Part shown: in pieces, positions 13,744-25,383 of the stretch | Numbering within the stretch: position 1 is the first letter of the stretch | Layout of the letters: each line of letters begins with the position of its first letter | Source: Rhizoctonia solani | Taxonomy: Eukaryota; Basidiomycota; Agaricomycetes; Cantharellales; Ceratobasidiaceae | NCBI RefSeq assembly: GCF_016906535.1 | Contig: NC_057381.1 | Span: 1,674,001-1,738,000, forward strand | Length of the DNA: 64,000 nt | Direction of reading: 5' to 3' | Made by a program: the position numbers and the translations under genes | Notes under the pieces: generated by a model | What the model was told of the DNA's origin: nothing | Databases searched by the model: none | What the model saw: the letters and a program-made list of their open reading frames with translations, nothing else

Positions 13744-15717
13744 CTTTTCTTTAGGCTATCACATCACCGATTGAACCGTCATACAGTTTGGTGGGTAATC
13801 ATTGCTTATACGAAGTAAACGTTAGCTCTTAGGAGACCAAAGTCGGGGAGCGGGCAAGCGGGGTGTGGGACAAACAGAGTAATTAATCACTAACTTCTAC
13901 TTAACCTGTGCCTCCGCATGGCGCGTTTTTGTTTGTGCTATGTGGGTTCTGTACACGGTACAAGTGAGGGAACCCGTGAGCGTCCGCGGGTGGCCTAGGG
14001 GCGTTGGCCGGGTGACCCAAGACTGCAATTGTCCGGATTGAAGGCTTGGGGGCACTCATATAGGTGGGATTAGGTATTTAATTGTGAGGCTGTTGAATAT
14101 TTACTTATCTTTATGTGTGATAATAAATATAGTGGCAGCAAGCACCGTTGTCACGCCATGGTCTGCTGAAGGAAACGTCAATAGGCAGGTTGATACATGT
14201 TTATTTGGCTGAAACTGAATTTGATTCGTGAGAAGGGCAGCCTAGGGCAAGCTTTGGGTGACCAGAATCAGATGCAAGGTAAATAACGATAGGGGCATAT
14301 TAAGCTCCTCTGCCTGTTTCAATAACTTCTCAAGCATCCAGACAAACTGCTTAGTAACGCATTTATAGTAGCGTAGTCAATATAAACACACTTTTTGCTA
14401 CCATTTAATCAGTCCCCCATGTGCTCAGAGCGGTTTATGTTAAGTAACACCGTGGTGCCCTTCAAAATCTGCCTCCCACTGAGGCTCGTCCTGCGGTTTC
14501 TAGTTAGAAAGTACGCGAACAATTGATGATTGACAAGCACGCCAAGGTTAACAAAATCCACACCATCTTCAGCAGGAATGCCGAGGCAAGGCCCATTAAG
14601 TATGGAGCTTGTTACGGTTGGTAATTAGAACAGCTATTGCTATTGAATGGGAGCGAGTGAGATGGAGTGTAATAGCCGCCCGTATTGATTTTTTACTCAT
14701 GTAAATCATTATTTGTCTCCGTGGTGCGGTCACGCAGGAGGGGTTTTGGGTTCAATACTTAAGATATTTAGAGATCACATGCGAAAGACACCAATTGCTC
14801 GCGGGAAACTGAGTTGAGGCACTACAAAAAGTGCACTGAGCAAAGTAAAGGAGATCTGATAAGCAAACAATTACAAACTGCGACAGGATACCATGCCTTG
14901 CAAGTATAGAATATAGTTTGTGGGCCCTATAGTCCCACAGCTCGTGCCTTGAAAATCCATACGGGATATCAAGTCTAGAGGACCCTGCAGATCTACCAAC
15001 TCAGCTCATAGGTACTTGCCCGTTGGATTCGATTAATCGCATACTTAACAGACATATGAGTACTTTACCAAAGTTTTTAATTACATCGCCAAGTTTTATG
15101 TGTATGTTGCTTCTGCCAACTGAAGCCTGTATTGATTAGGTAGCTCTCTGCAAAATCCGCCAAAGCTCTTAAGCCAGCTTGAGCGGAGGAATACCATTCA
15201 ATTTTAAATTAGGTTTGGCTTCCACCGGAAGCGTTGGTTTCACGATTTTTTTTTAATGCAATTTATTACTCAGGCCTGAACACATAGTCGGGCACCGAGG
15301 CTCTACTGGAGCGAGGCTACATACATAGCAAAGGAAAGGAGAAGAATAAGATTGGCACAGAAGGGGAGCGCGCGGGACGGGGTGGGACTATTGGTTTCAC
15401 GATCGCAGAAAGATATTTGGGTATCTTGTGGGCCACAATGTATCTTTCAATCATTTGAAATAATTCAGCACAGCTCCTTTATCTTCTCAAACGTATACCC
15501 ATACAACTATAGTAGAGCAAGTATCAACATTCTGAGGGTTTGATCAACCAGCACAAAGGCAATTCCACTATGGAAATGCACGCAATATCAATTGCTTAAC
15601 CTTGATCAATCAAGGGTATAAATCAGGTTCGTTGGATACCCTGTTGAGATTGCATTCATTGTTACCTGAAGTTGGCTAGTCATGACCTCGAACAAATCCT
15701 GAGTAGGCAATCGCCTT

Positions 15718-15728
15718 ACTATATAAAC
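15718..15728 (+). promoter_or_regulatory. Candidate TATA box for P450-1
   Basis: ACTATATAAAC lies about 65 nt upstream of the P450-1 ATG at 15787, a typical fungal spacing. Confidence 0.45.
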
Positions 15729-15786
15729 CTACACATAGCGGGATGGGGTAAAGAGCACCCAATCCGCACATCGACAACTTCATTCC

Positions 15787-17960
15787 ATGAATACATTATA
15801 TACATGCATATTAGCCACCTCTTGCGCTGTTTCCATTTGGATTTATTCAAAGCGGACTAAGCCACACCGCCCATTACCACCCTCACCCTCACCCGATCCA
15901 CTCATCGGCAACTTGCGTGCTATGTCGAAGCTGGTAGATGAGCCTAGGGCGTACAGAGACTGGGGACTAGAGCTCAAAAGTGAGGATAGTTAACATCGTG
16001 TCCCACGTGAATATTAACTGACATTGAAAAGGCGACATTATTTCTGTTATTCTTCCGGGAAAGGTTATTATTGTGTTGAACTCACAAGATGCAGTTGATG
16101 AGCTACTTATCAAGCGGTCATCGATATATTCTGATCGCCCATATATCCCTATGGTATCGAGTGAAAATCTGTGAGGCCCAAGTTTGACTAGTTTGCATTA
16201 AAAATCTGACAGCATCCTCTAAGAGTGGGGTGGGGGCATAGCACAGGTAGCATCAGATATGGGGAAAGATGGAGATTTCAGCGCAAACTGACGTATGAGG
16301 CATTCCAAAAAGCTGCGAGCGACGCTAGATGGTCCCTGATAGAGACACAGACCCGTTCTGCTATCCAAAGAATATTGGTAAAGCCTACAGAATTTTCGCA
16401 GCAGATTAGACGGTAGGAAACAGCTTTAGACAAAGTTCGCCGCTGCTACAACCCACCACCCTTTACAGTATGGCAGGATCAACAATGCTCATGGCTGTCT
16501 ACGGTTATGAGATGATGTCGGAAGATGATAGCTTATTCCAAGCTGTGGATACAGCGGTTCAAGGTTTCAGCCAGGCTCTCATAGTTCAAAGTGAGTACAT
16601 GCGATTGTAAAATTATCAACATCATAACGGCCCCACAGACTACCTCGTCAATACCATACCCTGGCTTGAGTACGTACCTGAGTGGTTCCCAGGAGCTACA
16701 TGGAAAGCCAAGGCAAACGAGTGGCGCCGCCAGCGCGACCTTATGCTGCATGTGCCATTCGAATGGACAAAGAGCAGAATGGCGAGTACCAACGCATTCC
16801 TTTCACGTGCGGCATTTAACTCCTGGCCCCTACTTTAGGCAACTGGGTCAGCGGCTCCATCTATGCTTTCTTCATTGTTAACTAAGTATATGCACCAAGA
16901 GTCGGAACTAGGCATTGGTGGACTGGAAGATTGTATTAGATGGTCATGTGGCGCTATATTTGCAGGTGCGTTTATGTCTTCACATGTACACTGGACCCAT
17001 TAGCTCCAGACTTACGTATGACGCTTATGTAGCTGGGATTACCCCGGTAGGTTTGACTATTCAATTTATTTATTGGTCGCATGAGCTCATTTATTTAAAG
17101 ATTGTCTCGAGTATCCGGGTATTTATCATGGCGATGGCTATGTATCCAGGTATCCAGGCCAAAGCGCAAGCCGAGATCGATGGTACCATCGGTTCTCGTC
17201 TTCCCAGGATTTCAGACTGGGATTCATTAAGCTACGTCAGATGTGTCATGAAGGAGGTCTTACGCTGGAAGTTAACGCTTCCATTGGGTATGTCATCCAG
17301 CCGTCTCAACCCGGCCCATGGGCGCTGATCATGTCACATAGCTGTCCCTCATGCCTGTACTCAAGATGATATGTACAAAGGGTACTACATCCCCAAAGGT
17401 GCCATCGTGTAAGTCTAACATACATGCCCTTGCATGTTAGAAGTGACAAAAACTCATTTAACAAAAGCATCGGCAACTCCTGGTAAGTGTGCATAAAGTA
17501 ACGCTCAGTATGTACTTCTTCTTCATCCCACGAACAGGGCTATAAGCAACAACCCAGCCGTGTACCCGGATCCAGACCGCTTTGACCCCGATCGCTTTCT
17601 AGATCCCGCAGTTCCTGATGCTCCTGCATTCGGATACGGCCGAAGGTATAACTGACTAGCTGATTAATTAATCCTACTAAATTGTCTGATGCACACAGAA
17701 TCTGTCCGGGGATACACCACGCGGATGCTACAATGTTTCTGACAATGGCCAGTATCATTTCAGTATTTAATATTCGCCCCCCAGTGGATGTGGAAGGAAG
17801 ACCCAGGCCGATGAAGGCTGATATAGCAATGGACGAGGCAGTTAGGTAAGCACTTCATACAATGTTTAACAGCGGCTTTTAAAGTATCTCGCCCAGAGTA
17901 CTTCGTCCATTTGAGTGCAGGATTACCCCAAGGTCCGAAAAACATGAAAGAATTATTTAA
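15787..17960 (+). CDS. Cytochrome P450-1
   Basis: Membrane-anchored haem monooxygenase. The start (MNTLYTCILATSCAVSIW) is a short membrane anchor followed by the proline hinge RPLPPSPSPDPLIGNL. Exons continue with DIISVILPGKVIIVLNSQDA, GWGHSTGSIRYGERWRFQRK (C-helix WxxxR), MAGSTMLMAVYGYE, YLVNTIPWLEYVPEWFPGA, MAMAMYPGIQAKAQAEIDG and the K-helix EVLR (ExxR). The haem loop FGYGRR/ICPG carries the cysteine ligand and is split by an intron after FGYGRR. The last exon gives RPFECRITPRSEKHERII and ends TAA 17958-17960. Oddities: the I-helix mini-exon near 17030 reads AGITP where sister genes have AGTDT. The intron after KSRM at about 16780 appears to start with GC rather than GT. Family assignment and substrate are unknown; it resembles P450-2 and P450-3. 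Confidence 0.85.
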
Positions 17961-18937
17961 ACTTCAATAGAGTAGAAAATATGAACAACATCAATATTCA
18001 TGTTGCTATAATCATGCCGGTAACATTGTATACGGTCGTACCATAGTTGTACGTGCAAGGGAGTATATCATTCGCCTATGTACTAGTGCATATAAGTGGA
18101 ATTTTCACTCTTACAGAAATAGTTACGCATCACGTTCGCAGTGGGCCCTCAAAGTACGAAAAGTCCGCGCCGCGCCGAGTCTTTACCAAGCACCCGCGCC
18201 CCAAAACTTAAACTCACAATCCACAGCTAGACGACACAGGGGCGAGTTGGATGTACCGATTCATGGATGGTGGCCGAATTTTGTTAACGCTCTGCACGTA
18301 AGGCGCGGCTTTTTGTGTGCAAGAAACTTGCACTTTTAGTTCTGCCATGAGTTACTGGTAGTTCCTCTCGCCTTATTAATCAACAGCAGTAAATATAGGC
18401 AAGTCTTGGGACTTTTGATGCCTAGATTCTGGGTCCGCATACAGTTGCCCGGACTATTAGCGTATTGTTCTATCTCTATTTGATCCCAGAACCCGTACAG
18501 TACAAGATTAAATACCGAAAATAAGTATGCATGTTTAAGTAAAATTCGAGCTGCAAGCAAAGTCAATATTTACTGACTTTAAGTGTCATTTCTCCCTTGG
18601 ACTAATTCATGCCAAGGAAGGTATACTGACTTTGTAGTTCTCAGCCCATATCATACTGAAAAAAGGTATCTTTTGTTGATATACTGATTTCAGGATCCTA
18701 TCGCACCACGGTGCCGTCACTGCTTTCGAACCTAGATGCTAAAGTTTTGTTGGCAATAATATCCACGACAGAACATGGTTCCTAGTAAATAAACCAAGAC
18801 CTTACGCCCGGGCGCTGATGACAGTTTTAGTCAATGTCCAGCAGCCGATCGAAGAAGACCTTCAGCCACAAACCTGCCAAGCCCCATATGCATTTGCGGA
18901 ACACAGTGCCAAACCCCTTGATTTTTTTGCCACTGGA
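17961..18937. other. Intergenic, nothing recognised
   Basis: About 1 kb between P450-1 and the chitin deacetylase promoter. No supported gene or repeat. Confidence 0.4.
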
Positions 18938-18947
18938 GTATAAAAAA
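18938..18947 (+). promoter_or_regulatory. Candidate TATA box for chitin deacetylase
   Basis: GTATAAAAAAA lies about 115 nt upstream of the ATG at 19057, and the leader between them is pyrimidine-rich, as is common for highly expressed fungal genes. Confidence 0.5.
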
Positions 18948-19056
18948 AGTACCCGAGTTTCAAAGACTCCTTAAGCTTGTTTTCGTCCCCTGCTTTGAGT
19001 CCATATCTCAAGTTTCCGGTGTCGCATCACAGTCATTTTATATACTTTCATTCAAT

Positions 19057-20576
19057 ATGCAGCTATTTGTCAAGTTCGCCCTTGTTAGCTCTATAGCATC
19101 CTCATTCTTGGGTACCTTGGCTGCTCCTACAAATAGCACTCTATTTCCCCGCCAACTGGCTCAAGTACGTAGTCCAAATTGCTGGAACTCTTGTCCAACT
19201 GGGTTTCTTAATTGTCCCGATTTTTGCATATCAGGTCATCACCAAATGCACTGTCCCGAATACTGTGGCCCTTACCTTTGATGATGTACGCTCTCTTTAT
19301 CTTATTGAAATTGCCTGCTGTGCTCACCCTCTATTAATTAGGGCCCTTACCTATGTTCGTAGCAACATATTCACATCAATTTACTCTGCTGACTTGTTGT
19401 ATGTAGATACATACGAGATCTCGGAGAGAATCCTTCAGGCTGGTGGAAAGGCGTAAGTGGCCCCGGCCGATTCCGCTATCCCCCCCTCCAGCCATATGGC
19501 CTACGTTTCGAGATAGATACTTTAGCTAACATTTCTTTTAATCCGTAGCACGTTCTTTGTTAATGGAAACAACTGTAAGTCATTCAAATCGGACTTCGAT
19601 TCCAACATGTGTAACCCTCCCTAGATCAGTGCATCTATCATCCGGACAACGTGAACCGCATTAAATACCTCTATGAAAAAGGCCATCAAGTAAATTGATT
19701 TGTTACCCAAGATGGTATCTGCAGCTGATCGCCCCTTCTTAGATCGGCTCTCATACTTGGGGTCATAAAGATCTGACAACGCTCACTTGGGACCAAGTTC
19801 ACGATGAGATGTGGCGCGTTGAACAGGCTCTAATGAGAATCATTGGCGCTAATCCCGCATATATGCGTCCTCCCTTTGGAAAATACAATGGTACGGTAAC
19901 AGAAACAGCATTAGGATGGAGTGTTTATATATGCTTCAGATAACGTCCTCCGAGCTTCCGCCGTTCGCGGTCAGAAAGTGTAAGTATTCACCAATTCTCA
20001 CCATTTTCATCACTCAACATCATTCTAGCGCTATCTGGGACTTTGATAGCGGTGATTCGGCTGGTAAGTGGAGGTATTTAGGTTGGGCTGCAGTGTATCC
20101 TAATGACTGTGCCAGGCATTAGCGCGGCTGCTTCCAAAGGGAGATATGATGATGTTACCGCGCGACGCCCTTCAAATATCCTGACACTTAACCATGAGAC
20201 CTATGGTAAGTTGCGTTCTCACAAACAAGGGAGGTAACTGACCACATCCACCTACAGAGCCTACTGCGTATGTCCGGCTCCATAGAATACTTGATTAGTC
20301 GCGATACTTACTTGTGATTTCCTCAGACTGATATCCTCCCTCATGCAATCGCTAAGCTTCAAGCTGCAGGCTACAGGTAAGTTGAGCGCTCATAGAACTA
20401 GAGTCAGGAATAGTAGTTAACCTTTTATTTCTTCATAGAATGGTTACTCTTTCTGAATGCCTGGGCGAGTCACCGGCCGCAGCCTATCAGTCTCAGGGCC
20501 CCCCTGCCACAGTGCGTTTCAGTCACCCCTCCTTGGCCACATACTCACGTTATCACAGGGTTCTTGGAGCTGCTAA
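19057..20576 (+). CDS. Secreted polysaccharide (chitin) deacetylase, carbohydrate esterase 4
   Basis: Removes N-acetyl groups from chitin or chitin oligomers at the cell surface or outside the cell. The signal peptide is MQLFVKFALVSSIASSFLG, followed by a propeptide-like stretch with PRQ. Many short introns split the NodB domain. Motif 1 is LTFDD|GPYLYTYEISERI (metal-binding and catalytic Asp pair). Motif 2 is SHTWGH (His-x3-His metal ligands) with TWDQVHDEM. Motif 3 is MRPPFGKYND. Motif 4 is IWDFDSGDS. Motif 5 is ILTLNHE. The final exons read DILPHAIAKLQAAGYRMVTL, SECLGESP and GSWSC, stopping TAA 20574-20576. Total length is about 240 aa with no chitin-binding module. All five CE4 motifs are present, so it is probably active. 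Such secreted deacetylases are often discussed in cell-wall remodelling and host-defence avoidance; which applies here is not shown. Confidence 0.88.
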
Positions 20577-22151
20577 GTTCTCCTATTAGGCACGCCTTGC
20601 TTTCGTACTGGACATTATTTCTTGTTTGATCACTACCTCTCATTCCGTTCTTTTGTGTTGCAATCGTGCTATATATAGGGTTTTGCTAGAATAGCCGGAG
20701 CTGAAATGCTCGTAAGATTTTTGTAGTTTGACCAATTACCGCATGATATGCAATCTCTTTCAGCTGTTCACCTAGAACAATCACTTGGTTCCGGATCTAA
20801 TTTCCTTAGATGAAGTGGTCAATCCACGTCGCCAGATTGTTGCTACCAATAGACTTTCCGCCATTGCCCTGATCACTATAGGGTTTTCATAATGACCAGA
20901 GGTCCCGGATTAAAATTCACCATTGCGCCAGTCTAGATAAGAATGGATCCAATGAGGAGACTGTGTTTATTCATATTTTATTCGAGTTTATTTTCGTACC
21001 ATGGTGGAATCAAACGAACTAGTAGGCTAGGCCAAAGCAAGGCACTTTTACGGCGTCAATTGGTAGTCACAACCTCGTTGCAATCAACATCACCAAAAAC
21101 GGATTCCACCAATCAAAGATATTGGACATACAACCTGTGCACACGTCTAATCATTTAGCGCGCCAAACCGTCGTGTCTCTTGCAATTACGCCCAGTCACA
21201 ATGAGCGCGCTTGAAGATCCGTGTTTCAGCCGATAGCCAAAGCGCGACAGATGGATCTCTGCCCCCCTCCCCCTCTTCGCGTCACAGTCCAGTCCCGCGC
21301 GCATATACGATCCCGATAGAGCAGCCTCAAGCCCGTCTTCCATACACGTCAGCTACCTGAAACCAGCCGTCGCACGTGCGCGCCCACGTGCACTAGTGAC
21401 AGCTGAAATCATAAAAATCACGAAATGAACGGCTAAATCGCAAGCGCCACGATTTCGCACTCGTGGATATCGGTCGAAGCCATGTTAATGATTCCAAGAA
21501 GTGATCTGTCCCTCTCTTCCCTGATACAGCAAGTACCCCCCCCACACCGTTTCGAGTTGAGGGTGATCTACAGAAGTTTTGACGCCTTCGGCGGCCGGTT
21601 AAGAATTTGCCTTGGGATGCGGAAGAAAGTCCTCGGTAACCGACGGCTCGTTGGAGTCGAGGGAGCGTTTATGGAGATGAGGAGCCCAGGGTCAATGGAC
21701 CAGGTAATTTGGGAACAACTGCAGGTCGTGCATAGAACATCCGTAGCACCAAGCGCAGTCATTGTTCCGGCTAATAATAGCGTGAGCAGGAGGAATACGC
21801 AAGAACAAGTCGAGTTCACGTGTTCGAGAGATGGCATCCCGCAACGCATCAAGTCGCATACCATACTTCCAATTACAACTAATCCATTGCGCATACCAAC
21901 CTGTGCGCTCTCTACATAGTAAAAACTGCATAGCAATAAAGAAAAATCAAAAAATCAAAAATCAAAAACGCATAGATAAATAACCGGGGTAATTAGTGCA
22001 TAAACACAACAAACAACAGAGAGATAAGCACAGTGAAAAAAAGTTAAATGCGTATATGTATAGGGTATGAGAAATGAAAAAAGATCAAAATCAAACAAAC
22101 AAAAACCGGAGAGCATAACGGAGTACACAAAAAAAAGGGAATTGAATGAGA
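20577..22151. other. Intergenic, nothing recognised
   Basis: The 146-codon frame at 21482-21919 overlaps an equally long antisense frame and has no domain signal. At about 21940-21975 there is an A-rich run of imperfect aaaatca units. No gene is supported. Confidence 0.4.
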
Positions 22152-25100
22152 TCAAGAAAACATGGCCATGTTCTCGCGCATCGTATCGCCCGACTGGCGA
22201 CTACTCAGATCGAGGAAGCTCTGTGTCTGATGCAGTGTCGGACGCGTCCACTCGGCTCGTTGTTGCTCCTGTTCCTGCTGTTGAGATTCAACAAGATCCT
22301 CTTCATCCTCTTCGCTCACTCCTTCCTCAAACTCCAAAAAGCTCATTTCGCGAAGGAGCGGGATCGACCGCTCGCGCCTCACGGTCCGACTCGACTCGTA
22401 CGATTCGCGAGACGAGCTGTGGCGGAGTCCTACGTTGGGAGGAAGAGTAGGCGTCGGTGCGGAGCGGGAGGATATAAACGAGACAATCGGCTGGGCGTTG
22501 GTTCGTCCGTGTACCGTACGCGGCGGGGGTGGGAGACCAGTCCCAGTCCCGGTCCCGGCTCCAGTGCTAACTCCAGGCGACAAACCGTCCAAAGCCCCAA
22601 CCGAAAACGCCGGCTGTCCACTCGACAAACTCGAGAGCCCAAAGCCCGAAATAGGCGACCTGGGAGGGGGCATAGCAGGACGCGTCGCGCCAGGAGGCTG
22701 GATGACCGGCGTGATGCTCTGCACATAGCGGCGTGGAGGTAGGACCGCCTGAGTGCTCGTCGTCATCGTCGGCAACGACACGTTCTGGTTCCTCCTCGGT
22801 CTCGGGGGGAAGAGTTTCTTCATCGGCGCGGGCGAGTCGTCCGACTGGTTGGTGAGCACCGACCGGACCGAGGCTGAACCGGACGTATCGGTCCCTGTTC
22901 CTGTCCCCGTCGTCGTCGTTGTGGCGGTTGTCGCTGTTGTCGCTGTCGTCGTTGCACTGCGGACAGTCGTCGTCGTATCGCTTCTCCCGCGGACAGGGCC
23001 AAGTACGGGGGACTTGATAGGGTCCGGAGTCGAGGATGGCGCAACGGCCTCGAGCGTCTCTTTCAGATGATCGTTCAGCTTGGAAGGCGAGATGATCGGA
23101 CGGGTCTGGAACTCTTGCTTTGCGACGGGCGACATTGGAGGACTCGCGATCGACACGGGCCCGGATCCTTCCAACGTCGTCCCCGTTCCCGTTCCCGTTC
23201 CCATCCCTGCCCCCGTAACTGTCGCCTCCGACGAGGACGACGTGGTCGTCGGACCCGGGTCCTCGCGGCTCGGTTTGCACTGGACGATCATCGCCTTGAG
23301 ATCATCGTCCATGAGCGCAGAGCTAGTACTCTTCCCATGCGACGTATGCGGCCTAAAGAACCCTCTCGACCTTTTCCCTCCGCCCAAGTTGGCCGGCGTA
23401 CAGTGGCTAGCGGCACCGGTAGAAGAAGGGAGACCGGGGAAATGCAACGACCGCTGTCGCTTGAGATCGCTCACCGACGCCGAGCTCGTGCTCGACACCC
23501 GCGCACGCTCGCACGGCATCCCGTTGAACGAGGCACAGCACCGTGCGACTTTACCGCTCGGCGTGCGCTCGGCACAGCACTTGAACTGGCCGGTATTGTG
23601 GCCCTCTTGCAACGAGCGCGTCGCGCAGCATTTCTCGTGGTTCCCCGATCCGCAGCGCCATGCGATCGCAGTCTGGGTCGACTTGACGTGTTGTTGTTGG
23701 TGGTGCCGTGTGGGCCTGGGCTTGGGCTTGATACGGAAGGAATCAAGGTCGAGCTCGGAATCGGAGTGCGACTCGGTGCGTGCGTGGCGCGAAAACTCAA
23801 TGCGGGAGCTGACTGTTCGGGGAGGGACAGCCTCAGGTGCGATCGAGCTGCACGAGCTGGTCCCTGTCGACGCCGAGGGGATGCGTTCTAGTACGTTGAC
23901 GGGCGACGGAGACGAACCGGTAGGAGTCTCGTCTTGAGTCGAGGGAGTGTACTCTTTACTCGAAGTGTCTAAACCAATGCGTCAACTCGCATTCCTCGTC
24001 GTCCTCAAGAAGCGCTACTCACCGAGATCAATACTCGAGTGTCCGCCTACTCCACCCTCTACCGCATCCCCATTCGAACGCCCAACGACCGCATCCTCCT
24101 CCTTCCCAACTGGGATATCCTCACCCAACGTAGCCAGCCCTCGCAAATTTGCCAAATCACTCATCGGGATCGTGTGCACGCCCGAGGGATAGACTAGATC
24201 ATGCCTCGCCCTTCGTCCTGCGTTTCCAGCCATAAACGGGAGGTTCGTGGGCGACGGCGGGGGTCGGCGATTCGACAGGGGTCCAGCTAGCGTGTAAATG
24301 CGTGTAAATGCATAAACATCAGCCCGCGTAAATGCGCAGAAACAAACAAGACAATCAATACACAACCCAACCAAAAAAATACGAGCAACATACCATGATG
24401 AAACGCCATCCCATCATCGCTCCACACATCCTCATCCTCATTCAACGCATACCCGAAATCGGAAAAGCCGATACTCTGGGCGTCGGCCTCTTGGATGGCC
24501 GGGGCGATCGTAAAGTGGTAGTTGTCGAGGTCTTCGGTGTCTTCCGATAGTCGCTCGGCGGGGGACGAGAATGTGAGTCGGGCGGGAGGGGACGAGGGCG
24601 GGGAGTGGAGGGAGTTTGGATGAGTGGTAAAGTGAGTTGGTGGAGAACCGTGGGGGAAAAGACTGGCCGGGGGCGAATGCGGGAACAAACTCGAGGGAGG
24701 CGAGAATCCCCCTGGGGAAGGAGGAACACCGTATCGGGCAGGAGGGGACGAGGGGGATGTAAACGTTCGGTGGCGGGACGGGGATGTGGGTGGGCGCGAA
24801 CGGGTGTGGGCGTGAGTATGAGAGTAGGTGTGAGTTTGGGGTCGGGAAGGGGACGAAGCCGTGCGAGGACGGGGAGGAGATGTTGATTCGGGTGACCGTG
24901 CTGCTGATGGCTCCAGTAATCGGATTGCCCTTTCGGGTGATAGAGGCGGTTCGAGTAACCTATTTGCCGACTCGGGTGATCTGGGAAGCGATTCGAGCAG
25001 CGAACTGGGAGACCTGGGGACAGGCTCGAGTGAGAGTGCAACCGACGCAGGCGAGGTGCTTCCTTGCAGCGCATTGAGTGACTCTTTTCGCCTGGGTGGC

Positions 25101-25174
25101 TGAACATGGTTCGCGAGTGACGAGGTCGAGGCACTATTTTACATGCCAGGGTAACGAGTGTTGGAATAGGACAT
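22152..25174 (-). CDS. Disordered protein with a novel Cys-Cys-rich module
   Basis: Exon 1 is short (MSYSNT, ATG at 25174). A 60-nt intron (GTTACC...TTCAG) joins it in frame to PPRRKESLNALQGSTSPASV, giving a Ser/Pro-rich N-terminus with repeated LLE-x-SPE units (25115-24860). It continues through ARLTFSSPAERLSEDTEDLD and GFSDFGYALNEDEDVWSDD. After an intron at about 24395-24290 comes LVYPSGVHTIPMSDLANLRG; after a further intron at about 24029-23970, DTSSKEYTPSTQDETPTG. The only folded-looking segment (about 23657-23510) has cysteines spaced C-x7-CC-x15-CC-x11-CC-x7-C around GNHEKCC, GQFKCCAERTPSGKVARCC and NGMPC. Downstream are Thr/Gly low-complexity runs (GTGTGTGTT) and an acidic end, FLEFEEGVSEEDEEDLVES, stopping TGA 22152-22154. 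I do not recognise the family. The Cys module could bind metal or be disulphide-bonded; no signal peptide is present. The frame is open throughout. Confidence 0.7.
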
Positions 25175-25383
25175 GGCAAAGCGTGTCGCGTTGAATGGAT
25201 CGATTATCAAGCGCGCGCAAGCAACAAAAAGGAAAAAGGATCGCCAGTCAGTAAACAGTGGGAAAATCGGGTGAAATGAGGACGAGCTGAAATTGGAGAA
25301 TAGAAGACGACGAAAATGGGAGCCTTAATTGATTACAACCGGTGTACAAAAGAATGGAATGACAAGGACAGCGAGCCACCATC

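Larger units (their letters stand above)
10270..15786. other. Gene-poor 5.5-kb stretch
   Basis: Frames are all short and lack domains. The base composition becomes AT-rich to the right. No LTR, terminal inverted repeat or protein relic was recognised apart from a short 12-bp tandem repeat at 13711. It may be old, decayed mobile DNA, but the sequence alone does not show that. Confidence 0.4.

Noticed and set aside
21482..21936. Overlapping sense and antisense frames of 120-145 codons
   Set aside because: Neither has a recognisable motif or signal peptide and they mask each other; GC-rich open frames arise by chance here.
22067..23937. Long plus-strand frames opposite the disordered protein gene
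   Set aside because: Arg/Val-rich shadows of the minus-strand Ser/Pro/Thr repeats; the minus-strand frame splices cleanly to upstream exons.
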